Counted from the stretch's first letter, positions 36,493-45,071 are shown. The stretch: 64,000 nucleotides of DNA from Blattabacterium cuenoti (GCF_014252355.1 NZ_CP059217.1:163209-227208); one strand, 5' to 3'. A program made the numbers and translations. The notes: a model not told the origin generated them from the letters alone.

Positions 36493-37824
36493 TTATTTGT
36501 TTAATCTAATATTAATAGAGTTTTTATGTGCAATCATTCCTTCTTCAACAGCCATAATATTTGCAGCGTAAGAAAGAGTTTCTAATCCATTTTTAGAAAT
36601 TTGTTGAAAGCTAATAGTTTTCATAAAACTATTTACTGATATACCACTATATGATTTAGCATATCCATCAGTAGGTAAAACATGATTTGTTCCACTAATA
36701 TAATCTCCAATACTAACAGGAGAATAATTTCCTAAAAATATAGATCCAGCATTTTTAATTTGTTTTGATAATTTTAAATAATCTTTACAGCAAATCATTA
36801 AATGTTCTGGAGCCACTTGATTGATTATTTTAATACCTTGTTCTAAAGAATAAACAATAATGATTTTACTCTGTTTTAAAGAGTGTTTTATAATGTTATA
36901 TCTAGAAGCAATAGATTGTAATTGTTTATTCAATTCGTTTTTTACTTTATCAACCCAATTTAATTTATTAACAGTAACTAATAAAATATAACTTTCTGGA
37001 TCATGTTCAGCTTGAGATATCATATCTGACGCTACATAATCAGGAACTGCAGTATCATCTGCTAAAATAGCAACTTCAGAAGGACCTGCTGGCATATCAA
37101 TAGAAACCATTCCATTTTGGAATACATTTTGTTTAGCTTCAGTAACATAAGCATTTCCAGGACCAAAAATTTTATATACTTTTGGAATAGTTTTTGTCCC
37201 TATTGCCATAGCAGCAATGGCTTGAGCTCCTCCAACTTTATATATTTTTTTAATTCCAATATATTGAGCAGTATACAAAATAGATGGTGCAATTTCACCA
37301 TATTGATTTGGTGGACTACACAAAATAACCTCTTTACATTCAGCAATTTTACTTGGTATTCCTAACATTAATACTGTAGAAAAAAGTGGAGCAGATCCTC
37401 CAGGAATATATAACCCAATTTTTTCAATAGGAATCAATTTCCTCCAACATTTGACTCCTGATATAATTTGTATTTCACACTCTTTATGCAATTGTTTTGT
37501 ATGAAATAAATAAATATTTTTATATGCTATATCAATAGATTTTTTTAATTTATCTGAAATTTTAGAATTAGCTCTCAATATTTCTTCTTTTGAAACTACA
37601 ATATTTTTTAGATTGCATTTATCGTATTTAATTGAATAATTTTTAATTGCTAAATCGCCATCACATTTTACATGATTTATAATAGAATTAACTTTTTGTT
37701 TAATTATCAGATTATTTTTTAAAGATCTATTAATAATTAATTTACATATATCCAATTGTTGTGGATTTACGTGTACTTTAATATCCATAATATCCATAAT
37801 ATCCATAATATCCATAATATCCAT
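36493..37824 (-). CDS. hisD: histidinol dehydrogenase
   Basis: Zinc enzyme for the last two oxidations to histidine. It has YIPGGSAPLFSTVLMLGIPS, KVGGAQAIAAMA, KIFGPGNAYVTEAK, GPSEVAILAD and GDYISGTNHVLPT. The start is ambiguous. Five in-frame ATGs sit at 37824, 37815, 37806, 37797 and 37788, each opening an MDI triplet made by a 9-base tandem repeat, plus one ATG at 37857 inside the hisG stop region. The conserved protein begins around KVHVNPQQLD, so any of the five would give a functional enzyme of about 430-443 residues. I list the outermost MDI start. Confidence 0.95.
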   Translation of the reverse strand: MDIMDIMDIMDIMDIKVHVNPQQLDICKLIINRSLKNNLIIKQKVNSIINHVKCDGDLAIKNYSIKYDKCNLKNIVVSKEEILRANSKISDKLKKSIDIAYKNIYLFHTKQLHKECEIQIISGVKCWRKLIPIEKIGLYIPGGSAPLFSTVLMLGIPSKIAECKEVILCSPPNQYGEIAPSILYTAQYIGIKKIYKVGGAQAIAAMAIGTKTIPKVYKIFGPGNAYVTEAKQNVFQNGMVSIDMPAGPSEVAILADDTAVPDYVASDMISQAEHDPESYILLVTVNKLNWVDKVKNELNKQLQSIASRYNIIKHSLKQSKIIIVYSLEQGIKIINQVAPEHLMICCKDYLKLSKQIKNAGSIFLGNYSPVSIGDYISGTNHVLPTDGYAKSYSGISVNSFMKTISFQQISKNGLETLSYAANIMAVEEGMIAHKNSINIRLNK

Positions 37825-37826
37825 AA
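37782..37826 (-). repeat. five-copy 9-base tandem repeat at hisD start
   Basis: Unit ATCCATAAT on the plus strand, repeated five times; on the coding strand each copy encodes Met-Asp-Ile in frame. Gain or loss of a unit by slippage would change protein length by three residues without a frameshift and would alter the number of alternative start codons. Confidence 0.9.
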
Positions 37827-37837
37827 TACATATTATT

Positions 37838-38695
37838 TTATAATATAATTTTTTCAATAGGAAGGACTAATATATCTTGTGCTCCAATAGTTTTTAAATT
37901 TTCCACAATTCCCCAAAAATCATTTTCATTTACTACTGAATGTACTGAACTACATTTTGAATTTGCTAATGGTAAAATTACAGGACTAGTTATTCCAGGT
38001 AAATAAGATATTATTTTTTTTAATCTTTCATTAGGCACATTTAACAGTATATATTTATTATTTTTTGCTTTTTTTACAGCTCTAATACGAAACAGCAATT
38101 TATTCATAATAATAAGTTGATCTTTATCTAAATGAAGATTAGATGCTAAAACAGCTTCTGATTCTAGGATAGTTTCTACTTCTTTTAATCCATTCATAAA
38201 TAATGTTGAGCCACTACTAACTAAATCACATATACAATCGGCCAATCCTATACCAGGAGCAATTTCTACAGCACCAGATATTTCATGAATTTCTGCTTCT
38301 ATATATTTTTCTTCAAAAAATTTTTTAACTAAAAACGGATAACTAGTAGCAATTTTTTTACCATATAAATTTTTTATATTTTTGTATTTGAATGTTTTAG
38401 GTATAGCAATAGATAATCTACATTTTCCAAATCCTAAAGTTTCTTTAATTTTTATTTTTTTTCTTTTTTCTAATAATACATTTTTTCCTACAATACCTAT
38501 ATCAGCAACTCCATCTTCTAAATATTGAGGAATATCATCATCACGTAAAAAAAGTATTTCTAATGGAAAATTGAGAGCAGTGGTTTTTAATTTATCTATT
38601 CCTATGTTTATTTCAATACTACAATCTTTTAAAAGCTTAATTGAGTCTTCATAAAGACGTCCTGATTTTTGAATAGCCATTTTAAGTTTATCCAT
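37838..38695 (-). CDS. hisG: ATP phosphoribosyltransferase, long form
   Basis: First committed enzyme of histidine synthesis (ATP + PRPP). It has MAIQKSGRLYEDS, the DDIPQYLEDGVADIGIVG segment and the phosphate loop IAPGIGLADCICDLVSSGSTL. The C-terminal regulatory domain that binds histidine in the long-form family is kept (about 210-285, ending VENLKTIGAQDILVLPIEKI), so no HisZ partner is expected. I chose the ATG at 38695 (MDKLKMAIQ); in-frame ATGs at 38707 and 38719 would add unrelated residues. It is first in the his operon and is preceded by the leader features listed next. Confidence 0.95.
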   Translation of the reverse strand: MDKLKMAIQKSGRLYEDSIKLLKDCSIEINIGIDKLKTTALNFPLEILFLRDDDIPQYLEDGVADIGIVGKNVLLEKRKKIKIKETLGFGKCRLSIAIPKTFKYKNIKNLYGKKIATSYPFLVKKFFEEKYIEAEIHEISGAVEIAPGIGLADCICDLVSSGSTLFMNGLKEVETILESEAVLASNLHLDKDQLIIMNKLLFRIRAVKKAKNNKYILLNVPNERLKKIISYLPGITSPVILPLANSKCSSVHSVVNENDFWGIVENLKTIGAQDILVLPIEKIIL

Positions 38696-38724
38696 ATATC
38701 CATTCATACAATACAACATATAGG

Positions 38725-38765
38725 AAAAAAATAATAAAAGCTTACTACTTTTATTTGTAAGCTTT
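38725..38765 (-). terminator. candidate attenuator hairpin plus T-tract in the his leader
   Basis: On the hisG strand, a perfect 9-base-pair stem (38765-38757 with 38745-38737; arms GTAAGCTTT and AAAGCTTAC) closes an 11-base loop. It is followed by a T-rich run ending in seven T bases at 38731-38725. It lies about 30 bases upstream of hisG. Only three G-C pairs support the stem, so it is weak by ordinary standards, but the shape is that of an intrinsic terminator placed inside a leader. Confidence 0.42.
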
Positions 38766-38831
38766 ATTGATGTGATGATTGTTTAGATTCTCAATCAAAT
38801 GTATATAAAATGTATTTACAATGCACAACAT
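38751..38831 (-). CDS. candidate his leader peptide with His-His
   Basis: A 26-codon reading frame from ATG 38831 to TAA 38751, upstream of hisG on the same strand. His codons fall at positions 11, 19 and 20, the last two adjacent (CAT CAC) and about 6 bases before the 5' arm of the attenuator-like hairpin, which overlaps the final codons. A promoter-type TATATTTG lies just upstream. No ribosome-binding site is visible, as expected if the transcript begins next to the ATG. Translation is unproven; short frames with a few His codons can occur by chance. Confidence 0.35.
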   Translation of the reverse strand: MLCIVNTFYIHLIENLNNHHINKAYK

Positions 38832-38836
38832 TATAA

Positions 38837-38844
38837 CAAATATA
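38837..38844 (-). promoter_or_regulatory. candidate -7 promoter element of the his operon
   Basis: TATATTTG on the minus strand matches TAnnTTTG and ends 5 bases before the leader ATG at 38831. No -33 TTTG is visible at the expected distance. It is the only consensus -7 match I see between xth and hisG in this orientation. Confidence 0.4.
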
Positions 38845-38896
38845 AAAAACTATTTTGAATATTTTTATTTTACTTATTTTTTACTAATTTCATTAC

Positions 38897-39679
38897 ATGA
38901 AAATTGTTACTTATAATATTAATGGAATTAGATCTGGAATAAATAAAGGATTATCTGATTGGATAAACGTATTTAATCCAGATATTGTATGTTTTCAAGA
39001 AATTAAAGCTTGTAAAGAACAAATTAATACTAATCTTTTTAAGAAATTTGGTTATTTTAATTATTGGTTTTCTTCATCAAAGAAAAAAGGATATAGTGGA
39101 GTAGGAATATTATCAAAACAAGAACCATATAATGTAAATTATGGATTAGGAATAAATGCTATAGATATAGAAGGCAGAGTAATACGTATAGATTTAAAAG
39201 ACAAAATTTCTATAATTAACATTTACATTCCATCAGGGACATATCTGAAACAGAGACTTAATTTTAAATTATACTTTATGAGTAATTTTTTATTATATAT
39301 TAAAAAGGTGAAACAACAATTGGGGTTAGAAAATATTATTATTTGTGGAGATTACAATATATGTCATAAAGAAATAGATATTTATGATCCAGAACATCAT
39401 CACAATATTTCTGGCTTTTTACCACAAGAAAGGAAATGGATAAATAAATTATTAGATTTTGGATTTTTAGATAGTTTTAGAATTTTTGTAAAAACAGGAA
39501 ATCATTATAGTTGGTGGAATTATCGATTTAATGCAAGACAAAAAAATCATGGATGGAGAATAGATTATATTATGATTAGTTATTCTTTAATTAAAAGAAT
39601 AAACAATGCTTATTTTTTACCATATGTTAAATTTTCAGATCATTGTCCAATGGTCTTAGAACTAGATTATAATAAATAA
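38897..39679 (+). CDS. xth: exodeoxyribonuclease III / AP endonuclease
   Basis: 260-residue Mg-dependent enzyme of the ExoIII/APE1 family that incises abasic sites in base-excision repair. NINGIRSG, CFQEIKAC with the metal Glu, SGVGILSK, GDYNICHKEID, WRIDYIMIS and the terminal SDHCPM with the catalytic His are in order. It is divergent from the his operon. It is followed after 3 bases by a tRNA gene on the opposite strand. Confidence 0.95.
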   Translation: MKIVTYNINGIRSGINKGLSDWINVFNPDIVCFQEIKACKEQINTNLFKKFGYFNYWFSSSKKKGYSGVGILSKQEPYNVNYGLGINAIDIEGRVIRIDLKDKISIINIYIPSGTYLKQRLNFKLYFMSNFLLYIKKVKQQLGLENIIICGDYNICHKEIDIYDPEHHHNISGFLPQERKWINKLLDFGFLDSFRIFVKTGNHYSWWNYRFNARQKNHGWRIDYIMISYSLIKRINNAYFLPYVKFSDHCPMVLELDYNK

Positions 39680-39682
39680 TAA

Positions 39683-39755
39683 TGACCTGACTGGGATTCG
39701 AACCCAGGACCCTTACATTAAAAGTGTAATGCTCTACCAGCTGAGCTATCAGGTC
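39683..39755 (-). tRNA. tRNA-Lys (UUU)
   Basis: A 73-base cloverleaf on the minus strand. The acceptor arms are GACCTGA and TCAGGTC, the D arm is GCTCAGCTGGTAGAGC, and the anticodon loop is CTTTTAA between TTACA and TGTAA, giving anticodon TTT. The T arm has GGTTCGAATCC. The discriminator base is A and no CCA is encoded, so the CCA transferase at 3.5-5 kb is needed. Confidence 0.96.
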
Positions 39756-39767
39756 AATAAAACAGAG

Positions 39768-39775
39768 CAAATATA
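39768..39775 (-). promoter_or_regulatory. candidate -7 promoter element for tRNA-Lys
   Basis: TATATTTG on the minus strand, 12 bases before the tRNA 5' end, matches TAnnTTTG and would leave a short 5' leader for RNase P. No -33 match is evident. The element lies in the short gap before aroK. Confidence 0.4.
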
Positions 39776-39789
39776 CTAAATTTTATTTC

Positions 39790-40323
39790 ATGAAAATTAC
39801 TTTAATTGGATATATGGCATGCGGAAAAACTACTATTGGAAACATGTTATCTAAAAAAATCAAATTAAATTTTTATGATTTGGATGACTTATTAATAAAA
39901 GAAATAGGATCTCCTATTGATAATATTTTTAAAACAAAAGGTGAAAAATTTTTTCGAAAAATGGAGCATATCATTCTAAAAAAATTTTTAAAGGATAAAA
40001 ATAAACAATATGTTTTATCTGTTGGGGGGGGAACGCCATGTTATTATAATAATATTGATTTATTAAATAAATATTCTAAAACTTTTTATTTAAAAGAAAA
40101 TATTTCTGTTTTATTTGATAGATTATATAAAAATAAAAAACATAGACCTTTAATATCTAATTTAAACAAAAAGGAATTATTGAATTTTTTAAATAACCAT
40201 TTTTCAAAAAGAATTCATTTTTATGAGCAATCATTAACAAAAATTAATATACATGGAAAATCGAAATTAGAAATAGTTCAAAAAATAAACAATATTCTTT
40301 ATAAAAATGCCCATTTTAAATGA
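39790..40323 (+). CDS. aroK: shikimate kinase
   Basis: 177-residue P-loop kinase phosphorylating shikimate at the 3-position, two steps before chorismate. The Walker A motif GYMACGKTTIG is at residues 7-17, the shikimate-binding DLDDLL follows near 32, FRKMEH near 57, and GGGTP near 80. The codons for GGGTP create a run of eight G bases. The product goes on to AroA (59-60 kb) and then to the trp operon. Its end overlaps the tilS start by 17 bases. Confidence 0.94.
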   Translation: MKITLIGYMACGKTTIGNMLSKKIKLNFYDLDDLLIKEIGSPIDNIFKTKGEKFFRKMEHIILKKFLKDKNKQYVLSVGGGTPCYYNNIDLLNKYSKTFYLKENISVLFDRLYKNKKHRPLISNLNKKELLNFLNNHFSKRIHFYEQSLTKINIHGKSKLEIVQKINNILYKNAHFK

Positions 40324-41665
40324 AATTCACTTTGTGAAAAATATTCTTAAAAAAGAATTTTCTATTAAAAAAAAAAATAAAATATGTATCGCTGTTAGTG
40401 GAGGATTAGATAGTATGGTATTATTACATTTATTTATTAAAATTTCTAATATTTTATCTTTATCTATAGAAATAGCTCATTGTAATTTTTCTTTAAGAAA
40501 ATCAGAATCTGATCAAGATGAACAATTTATCAAACATTTGTGTTATAAAAAAGATATTTTATGTCACATAAAAAAATTTAATATTTTAGAATATTCTAAA
40601 AAAAATAAATTATCTATTCAAATGTCTGCTAGAAAATTAAGATATAAATGGTTTGATAAATTAATTCAAGAAAAGTATTATGATTATTTAGCTTTAGGAC
40701 ATCATTTAAATGATTCTATAGAAACTTTTTTTATAAACTTAATAAGAGGAACTGGAATCAAAGGATTATTGGGTATTCCTAAAAAAAATAAAAAAATTAT
40801 TCGTCCTCTTTATTCTTTTACTAAAGAGGAAATATTTAATTATGCAAAAAAAAATAAAATAATTTTTAGATACGATAGTAGCAATCAAGATCAAAAATAT
40901 CTTAGAAATAAAATACGATTCATAATATCTTCTTTTTCTCCATCAATATATTATTATTTTTATAAAGGATTTAAAAAAAGTATTAATTTTCTTTATCAAG
41001 AAAATTATTTAATAGAACAAAATATATTGAAAATAAAAAAACAAATTACTTCAGAACAAAGAGAATATCCATTTATTTGGAAAATAAATTGCAATAAAGT
41101 ACAACAGTTATCTTCTATTTATTTATTTAAATTATTTTTTCAATATGGATTTTCAATAAAAAATATAAAACAATTATGTTATGCTCAAACTGGAAAACAA
41201 TTAATATCAAATCAATATCGTATTATTAAAAATAGAAAAGAATTAATATTAATTGAAAATGAATATTTTAATTTATGTAAAAATAAAATATATATAATTA
41301 CAAATTTCAATGTATCCAATATATTACTTCCTATTAAAATACAATTTAATATTTATAGAGAAAAAATCATCAATATAGAAAAGATGATAACAACAAACAA
41401 CATATTATTTATTGATTTTGATAAAATAGAACTACCATTAAAGTTAAGAACATGGAGAAAAGGCGATATATTTTATCCTTTAAATATGACAGGTAAAAAA
41501 AAATTAAGCAAGTATTATAAGGATAATAAACTGTCTTTATTAGACAAAGAAAAAACATGGTTATTAATTAATGGAAATAACAATATTATTTTAGTAGGAA
41601 ATCGTTTAGATAATAGATTTAAAATTACTTTAAAAACGCAAAAAATATTAGGTATAATATTATAA
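40307..41665 (+). CDS. tilS: tRNA(Ile)-lysidine synthetase
   Basis: 452-residue PP-loop ATPase placing lysidine on C34 of tRNA-Ile(CAU), so it reads AUA. The PP-loop SGGLDSMVLL is at residues 31-40. HCNFSLRKSESDQDEQF, ALGHHLNDSIETFFINLIRGTGIKGL and RYDSSNQDQKYLRNKIR follow. A C-terminal domain begins near 380 (LRTWRKGDIFYPL). The function is indispensable in a genome that uses ATA heavily, as this one does. It overlaps aroK. Confidence 0.95.
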   Translation: MPILNEIHFVKNILKKEFSIKKKNKICIAVSGGLDSMVLLHLFIKISNILSLSIEIAHCNFSLRKSESDQDEQFIKHLCYKKDILCHIKKFNILEYSKKNKLSIQMSARKLRYKWFDKLIQEKYYDYLALGHHLNDSIETFFINLIRGTGIKGLLGIPKKNKKIIRPLYSFTKEEIFNYAKKNKIIFRYDSSNQDQKYLRNKIRFIISSFSPSIYYYFYKGFKKSINFLYQENYLIEQNILKIKKQITSEQREYPFIWKINCNKVQQLSSIYLFKLFFQYGFSIKNIKQLCYAQTGKQLISNQYRIIKNRKELILIENEYFNLCKNKIYIITNFNVSNILLPIKIQFNIYREKIINIEKMITTNNILFIDFDKIELPLKLRTWRKGDIFYPLNMTGKKKLSKYYKDNKLSLLDKEKTWLLINGNNNIILVGNRLDNRFKITLKTQKILGIIL

Positions 41666-41806
41666 GTAAAGTATATGTGTATTATATTTATTTAATAGAA
41701 ATACATTTTATTGTATTATCAAATTATAATCATAAATATACTTATTAATTCACTATTTTATTCTATTTTCATTAGAGTGTATTGTTTAATATATAAAATA
41801 AATTAT

Positions 41807-42475
41807 ATGAATAATAATAATAATAATAATAATATAAAATATTCTTTTTATTCTATCAAACAGTCTATTACAAATAACATACAAATTGTAGCAGTCTCTA
41901 AAAATAGATCAATTGATTGTATAAATACTTTATATAAAATAGGACATAGAGATTTTGGAGAAAATTATGTTCAAGAAATGGTTTTAAAATATAATCAATT
42001 ACCAAAAAATATACGTTGGCATATGATTGGTAAAATACAAACTAATAAATTAAAGTATATTAGTCCTTTTATTTATATGATTCATAGTGTTTATACACTT
42101 AAACAATTACATATTATTAATAATGAGGCTAAAAAACATAATAGAATAATAAAATGTTTATTACAAGTTAAAATATGTAATGATAAAACTAAATCAGGAA
42201 TTTTAAATGATACAGAAATTTATCATATATTAGACTATCATAATAATAAAAAAATGAAATATGTAAAAATAATCGGATTAATGGGTATGTCAAGTCATTA
42301 TGGAACCGATGATCAAATACAAAATGAATTTAATTTTTTAAAAAAAATATATAAAAAATGTAAATATAAATATAATCATTCAGTGCTTTCTATGGGAATG
42401 AGTAGAGATTATATAATAGCTATTAAGTGTGGGAGTAATATGATTAGATTAGGAACATCTATATTTGATAAATAA
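41807..42475 (+). CDS. YggS-family PLP homeostasis protein
   Basis: 222-residue alanine-racemase-fold protein without a C-terminal catalytic domain. Members bind PLP and maintain vitamin B6 and amino-acid pools. AVSKNRSID carries the PLP lysine, followed by DFGENYVQEM, WHMIGKIQTNKLKYI, GLMGMSSHYG and the terminal SMGMSRDYIIAIKCGSNMIRLGTSIF. I chose the ATG at 41807; the frame is open back to 41711 but encodes hydrophobic residues foreign to the family. The first residues after Met are eight Asn from an AAT repeat. Confidence 0.9.
   Translation: MNNNNNNNNIKYSFYSIKQSITNNIQIVAVSKNRSIDCINTLYKIGHRDFGENYVQEMVLKYNQLPKNIRWHMIGKIQTNKLKYISPFIYMIHSVYTLKQLHIINNEAKKHNRIIKCLLQVKICNDKTKSGILNDTEIYHILDYHNNKKMKYVKIIGLMGMSSHYGTDDQIQNEFNFLKKIYKKCKYKYNHSVLSMGMSRDYIIAIKCGSNMIRLGTSIFDK
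41810..41833 (+). repeat. (AAT)8 trinucleotide repeat
   Basis: Eight tandem AAT units directly after the chosen start codon encode an Asn8 tract. Length changes would stay in frame. Confidence 0.9.
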
Positions 42476-42493
42476 AATAATTATATAATTATT
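42476..42493. terminator. 18-base perfect palindrome between yggS-like gene and trpA
   Basis: AATAATTATATAATTATT fills the 16-base gap between two convergent stop codons and reads the same on both strands. It contains no G or C, so a stable hairpin is doubtful. It may still act as a weak bidirectional 3' end signal. Confidence 0.25.
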
Positions 42494-43259
42494 ATCTTAT
42501 AGATTTAATATATTCAGAAATACTAATTTCTAATTTATCTTTATTTATAGCCTGTATAAAAGAACTACCTATAATTCCTCCATTTGCATATTTACAGGCT
42601 AATTTAAATTCGTTTTTATTTTGAATTCCAAATCCAATTAATTTTGGTGTATTTTTTAAAATTTTTTTTATTCGTTTGAAAAAATTTATTTGTTGTTGTG
42701 ATATAGTTATTTTCTTCCCTGTTATAGAATTAGACCCCACTATATATAAAAAACTATCAGTTAATTGATTTAATATTATAAGTCTTTTATTATTAGTTTC
42801 TGACGTAATCAAAAAAATCATAGATACAGAATATCGTTTAAATAAATTTTTATATTTTTTCAAAAAAACATTCACTGGTAAATCAGGGATAATTAATCCA
42901 GATATTCCATAAAATTTACAATTTTGTAAAAATAAATCTTCTCCATATTTATAAAATTGATTATAATATCCCATGATGATAATAGGAACATTGATATATT
43001 TTTTTATTTTATTTATTATTGAAAATAACAATGAAATATTCATTCCATTTTGTAATGCTATTTGATTACTTTTTTGAATTATTAATCCATCTGCTATAGG
43101 ATCAGAATATGGAATTCCAATTTCAATTACATCTACCTTTACTTGTTGTAATGTTAGTAATATTTTTTCTACACTTTCAATTGTTGGATATCCTGCTGTA
43201 AAATATATACATAATATATTATTGTTTTTATTATTAAACAATTTATTTAATAGATTCAT
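42492..43259 (-). CDS. trpA: tryptophan synthase alpha subunit
   Basis: 255-residue TIM barrel cleaving indole-3-glycerol phosphate to indole and glyceraldehyde 3-phosphate. YFTAGYPT, VIEIGIPYSDPIADG (catalytic Glu and Asp), LIIPDLP and IGFGIQNKNE are visible. The loop VGSNSITGKK stands for the usual YxVSxxGVTG. It is last in the trp operon, overlapping trpB by 17 bases. Confidence 0.95.
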   Translation of the reverse strand: MNLLNKLFNNKNNNILCIYFTAGYPTIESVEKILLTLQQVKVDVIEIGIPYSDPIADGLIIQKSNQIALQNGMNISLLFSIINKIKKYINVPIIIMGYYNQFYKYGEDLFLQNCKFYGISGLIIPDLPVNVFLKKYKNLFKRYSVSMIFLITSETNNKRLIILNQLTDSFLYIVGSNSITGKKITISQQQINFFKRIKKILKNTPKLIGFGIQNKNEFKLACKYANGGIIGSSFIQAINKDKLEISISEYIKSIR

Positions 43260-44448
43260 AATACGTTTTATTTTTTATAAATTTTTCGTAAATGTGTATA
43301 TCTTTATCACCTCTTCCAGATAAGTTAATAATCACAATATCGTTCATGTTTAATGTAATTTTTTTCAAAATAGCTAAAGCATGAGCACTTTCTAATGCAG
43401 GAATAATTCCTTCCAATTTCATTAATTCACATCCAGCTAATAAAGCTTCTGTATCCGTAGCATGCAAAAAATTCACTCTCTTTTTAAAAAAAAGATTAGC
43501 ATGCATTGGCCCTACTCCAGGATAATCTAATCCAGCAGATATAGAATACGCTGGTAGCACTTGCCCTTCTTTATCTTGTAAAACTAAAGTCATACTACCA
43601 TGTAAAACTCCTTTAGTCCCTAAATTAATAGATGCTGCATTTTTATTAGTATTTATACCCATACCTGCCGCTTCTACTCCAATAAGAGTAATTAATTTAT
43701 TATCCAAAAAATGATAAAAAGCACCTGCAGAATTACTCCCTCCACCTATACAAGCAATGACATAATTGGGTATTATATTATGTCCTTCTTGTGATTTTAA
43801 TTGTATTTTAATTTCTTTACTAATAATAGATTGAAAATCTGCTACCATTTGAGGATATGGATGAGGACCTACTGTAGAGCCTATTAAATAATAACTTTCT
43901 GGATGATTTATCCAATATCGAATAGTTTCGTTGACTGCATCTTTTAAAGTTTGATCTCCGCTATATACTGGCACTATTTTAGCTCCTAATGCTTTCATTT
44001 TTAATACATTACTAGATTGACGATGAATATCTTTTGCGCCCATAAAAATGATGCATTCTAAATTCATAAAAGAACAAGTGGTTGCAGTAGCTACTCCATG
44101 TTGACCAGCTCCTGTTTCAGCTATAATTTGTTTTTTACCCATTTCTTTAGCTAATAAAGCTTGTCCTATAGTATTATTGATTTTATGGGATCCAGTATGA
44201 TTTAAATCTTCTCTTTTTAAATATATTTTAGAATTATATTTCTTAGAATATGTTTTACAGAAAAATAATGGAGTTGGTCTACCTACATAATTAGTCAGTA
44301 TATTGTCAAATAATTTTTGAAATTTTTTTGTCTTAATAGTCTTATTGTAATAATTTGTTAATTTATCTAAATTATTATAAAGCATTTCAGGGACATAAGA
44401 TCCTCCAAAATCATTATAATATCCATATTTATCAGCAAAAAAATTCAT
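43243..44448 (-). CDS. trpB: tryptophan synthase beta subunit
   Basis: 401-residue PLP enzyme joining indole to serine. GGSYVPEMLY, GRPTPLFF, KREDLNHTGSHKINNTIGQA with the PLP lysine, AETGAGQHGVATAT and CIGGGSNSAGAFYHF are all canonical. The C-terminal SGRGDKD phosphate loop is present. Overlaps with trpA downstream and trpF upstream (1 base) imply coupled translation and 1:1 subunit output. Confidence 0.97.
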   Translation of the reverse strand: MNFFADKYGYYNDFGGSYVPEMLYNNLDKLTNYYNKTIKTKKFQKLFDNILTNYVGRPTPLFFCKTYSKKYNSKIYLKREDLNHTGSHKINNTIGQALLAKEMGKKQIIAETGAGQHGVATATTCSFMNLECIIFMGAKDIHRQSSNVLKMKALGAKIVPVYSGDQTLKDAVNETIRYWINHPESYYLIGSTVGPHPYPQMVADFQSIISKEIKIQLKSQEGHNIIPNYVIACIGGGSNSAGAFYHFLDNKLITLIGVEAAGMGINTNKNAASINLGTKGVLHGSMTLVLQDKEGQVLPAYSISAGLDYPGVGPMHANLFFKKRVNFLHATDTEALLAGCELMKLEGIIPALESAHALAILKKITLNMNDIVIINLSGRGDKDIHIYEKFIKNKTYYESIK

Positions 44449-45071
44449 TATTTATATTTTTTTATTTTTTTAACAAAATGTTTGATTAATGCACAATTTT
44501 TTTGACCTGGAAATTCTTCAAATCCACTATTAATATCAATTCCAAACATTTTTGGATGTGAATGAAAAATATTTGTAATTTGCATTATATCTTGCATTAT
44601 AATACCTCCACTTAAAAAAAAATATGTACATAAATCATAATCATATAATTTATTCCAAACAAATTTTTTGCCACTACCTCCATAATATTTCGTTTTTGTA
44701 TCAAATAAAAAATAATTACATAATGATACATAATCTTTAGTTTTTTTAAAACTAAAAGAATTATTGATATGAAATACTTTGATTAAAGTCATATTATTTT
44801 TTGCAAGTTTTTCACACAATATTGGACTTTCATCCCCATGTAATTGAATAATATCTAATTTATGTTCTTTACTTTTGTTTAAAATTGTTTGTTCATTTTC
44901 ATTTACAAAAACACCAACTTTAAGTTTATTTATTTGTGGTAAAAACAAATTCAAATTATATCCTATAAATCTTGGAGATCTAGGATAAAAAATAAAACCC
45001 ATAAAATCAATCTCCAATTTAGAAATTTCTAAAATATTATATTTTAATCCACATACTTTTATTTTTAACAT
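44448..45071 (-). CDS. trpF: phosphoribosylanthranilate isomerase
   Basis: 207-residue barrel isomerising PRA to CdRP. KVCGLK with the catalytic Cys, FYPRSPRF, VGVFVNE, LDIIQLHGDESP, FLSGGI and FGIDINSGFEEFPGQKN are the family landmarks. It is a separate protein, not fused to TrpC as in enterics. It overlaps trpC by 7 bases. Confidence 0.94.
   Translation of the reverse strand: MLKIKVCGLKYNILEISKLEIDFMGFIFYPRSPRFIGYNLNLFLPQINKLKVGVFVNENEQTILNKSKEHKLDIIQLHGDESPILCEKLAKNNMTLIKVFHINNSFSFKKTKDYVSLCNYFLFDTKTKYYGGSGKKFVWNKLYDYDLCTYFFLSGGIIMQDIMQITNIFHSHPKMFGIDINSGFEEFPGQKNCALIKHFVKKIKKYK

Noticed and set aside
37782..37826. Tandem repeat considered as a CRISPR-like array
   Set aside because: Units are 9 bases with no spacers and lie in a coding frame; no cas genes are present anywhere in the window.
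41711..41806. N-terminal extension of the YggS-like protein
   Set aside because: Open but hydrophobic and A/T-driven, unlike any YggS start; the ATG at 41807 gives the normal protein length.
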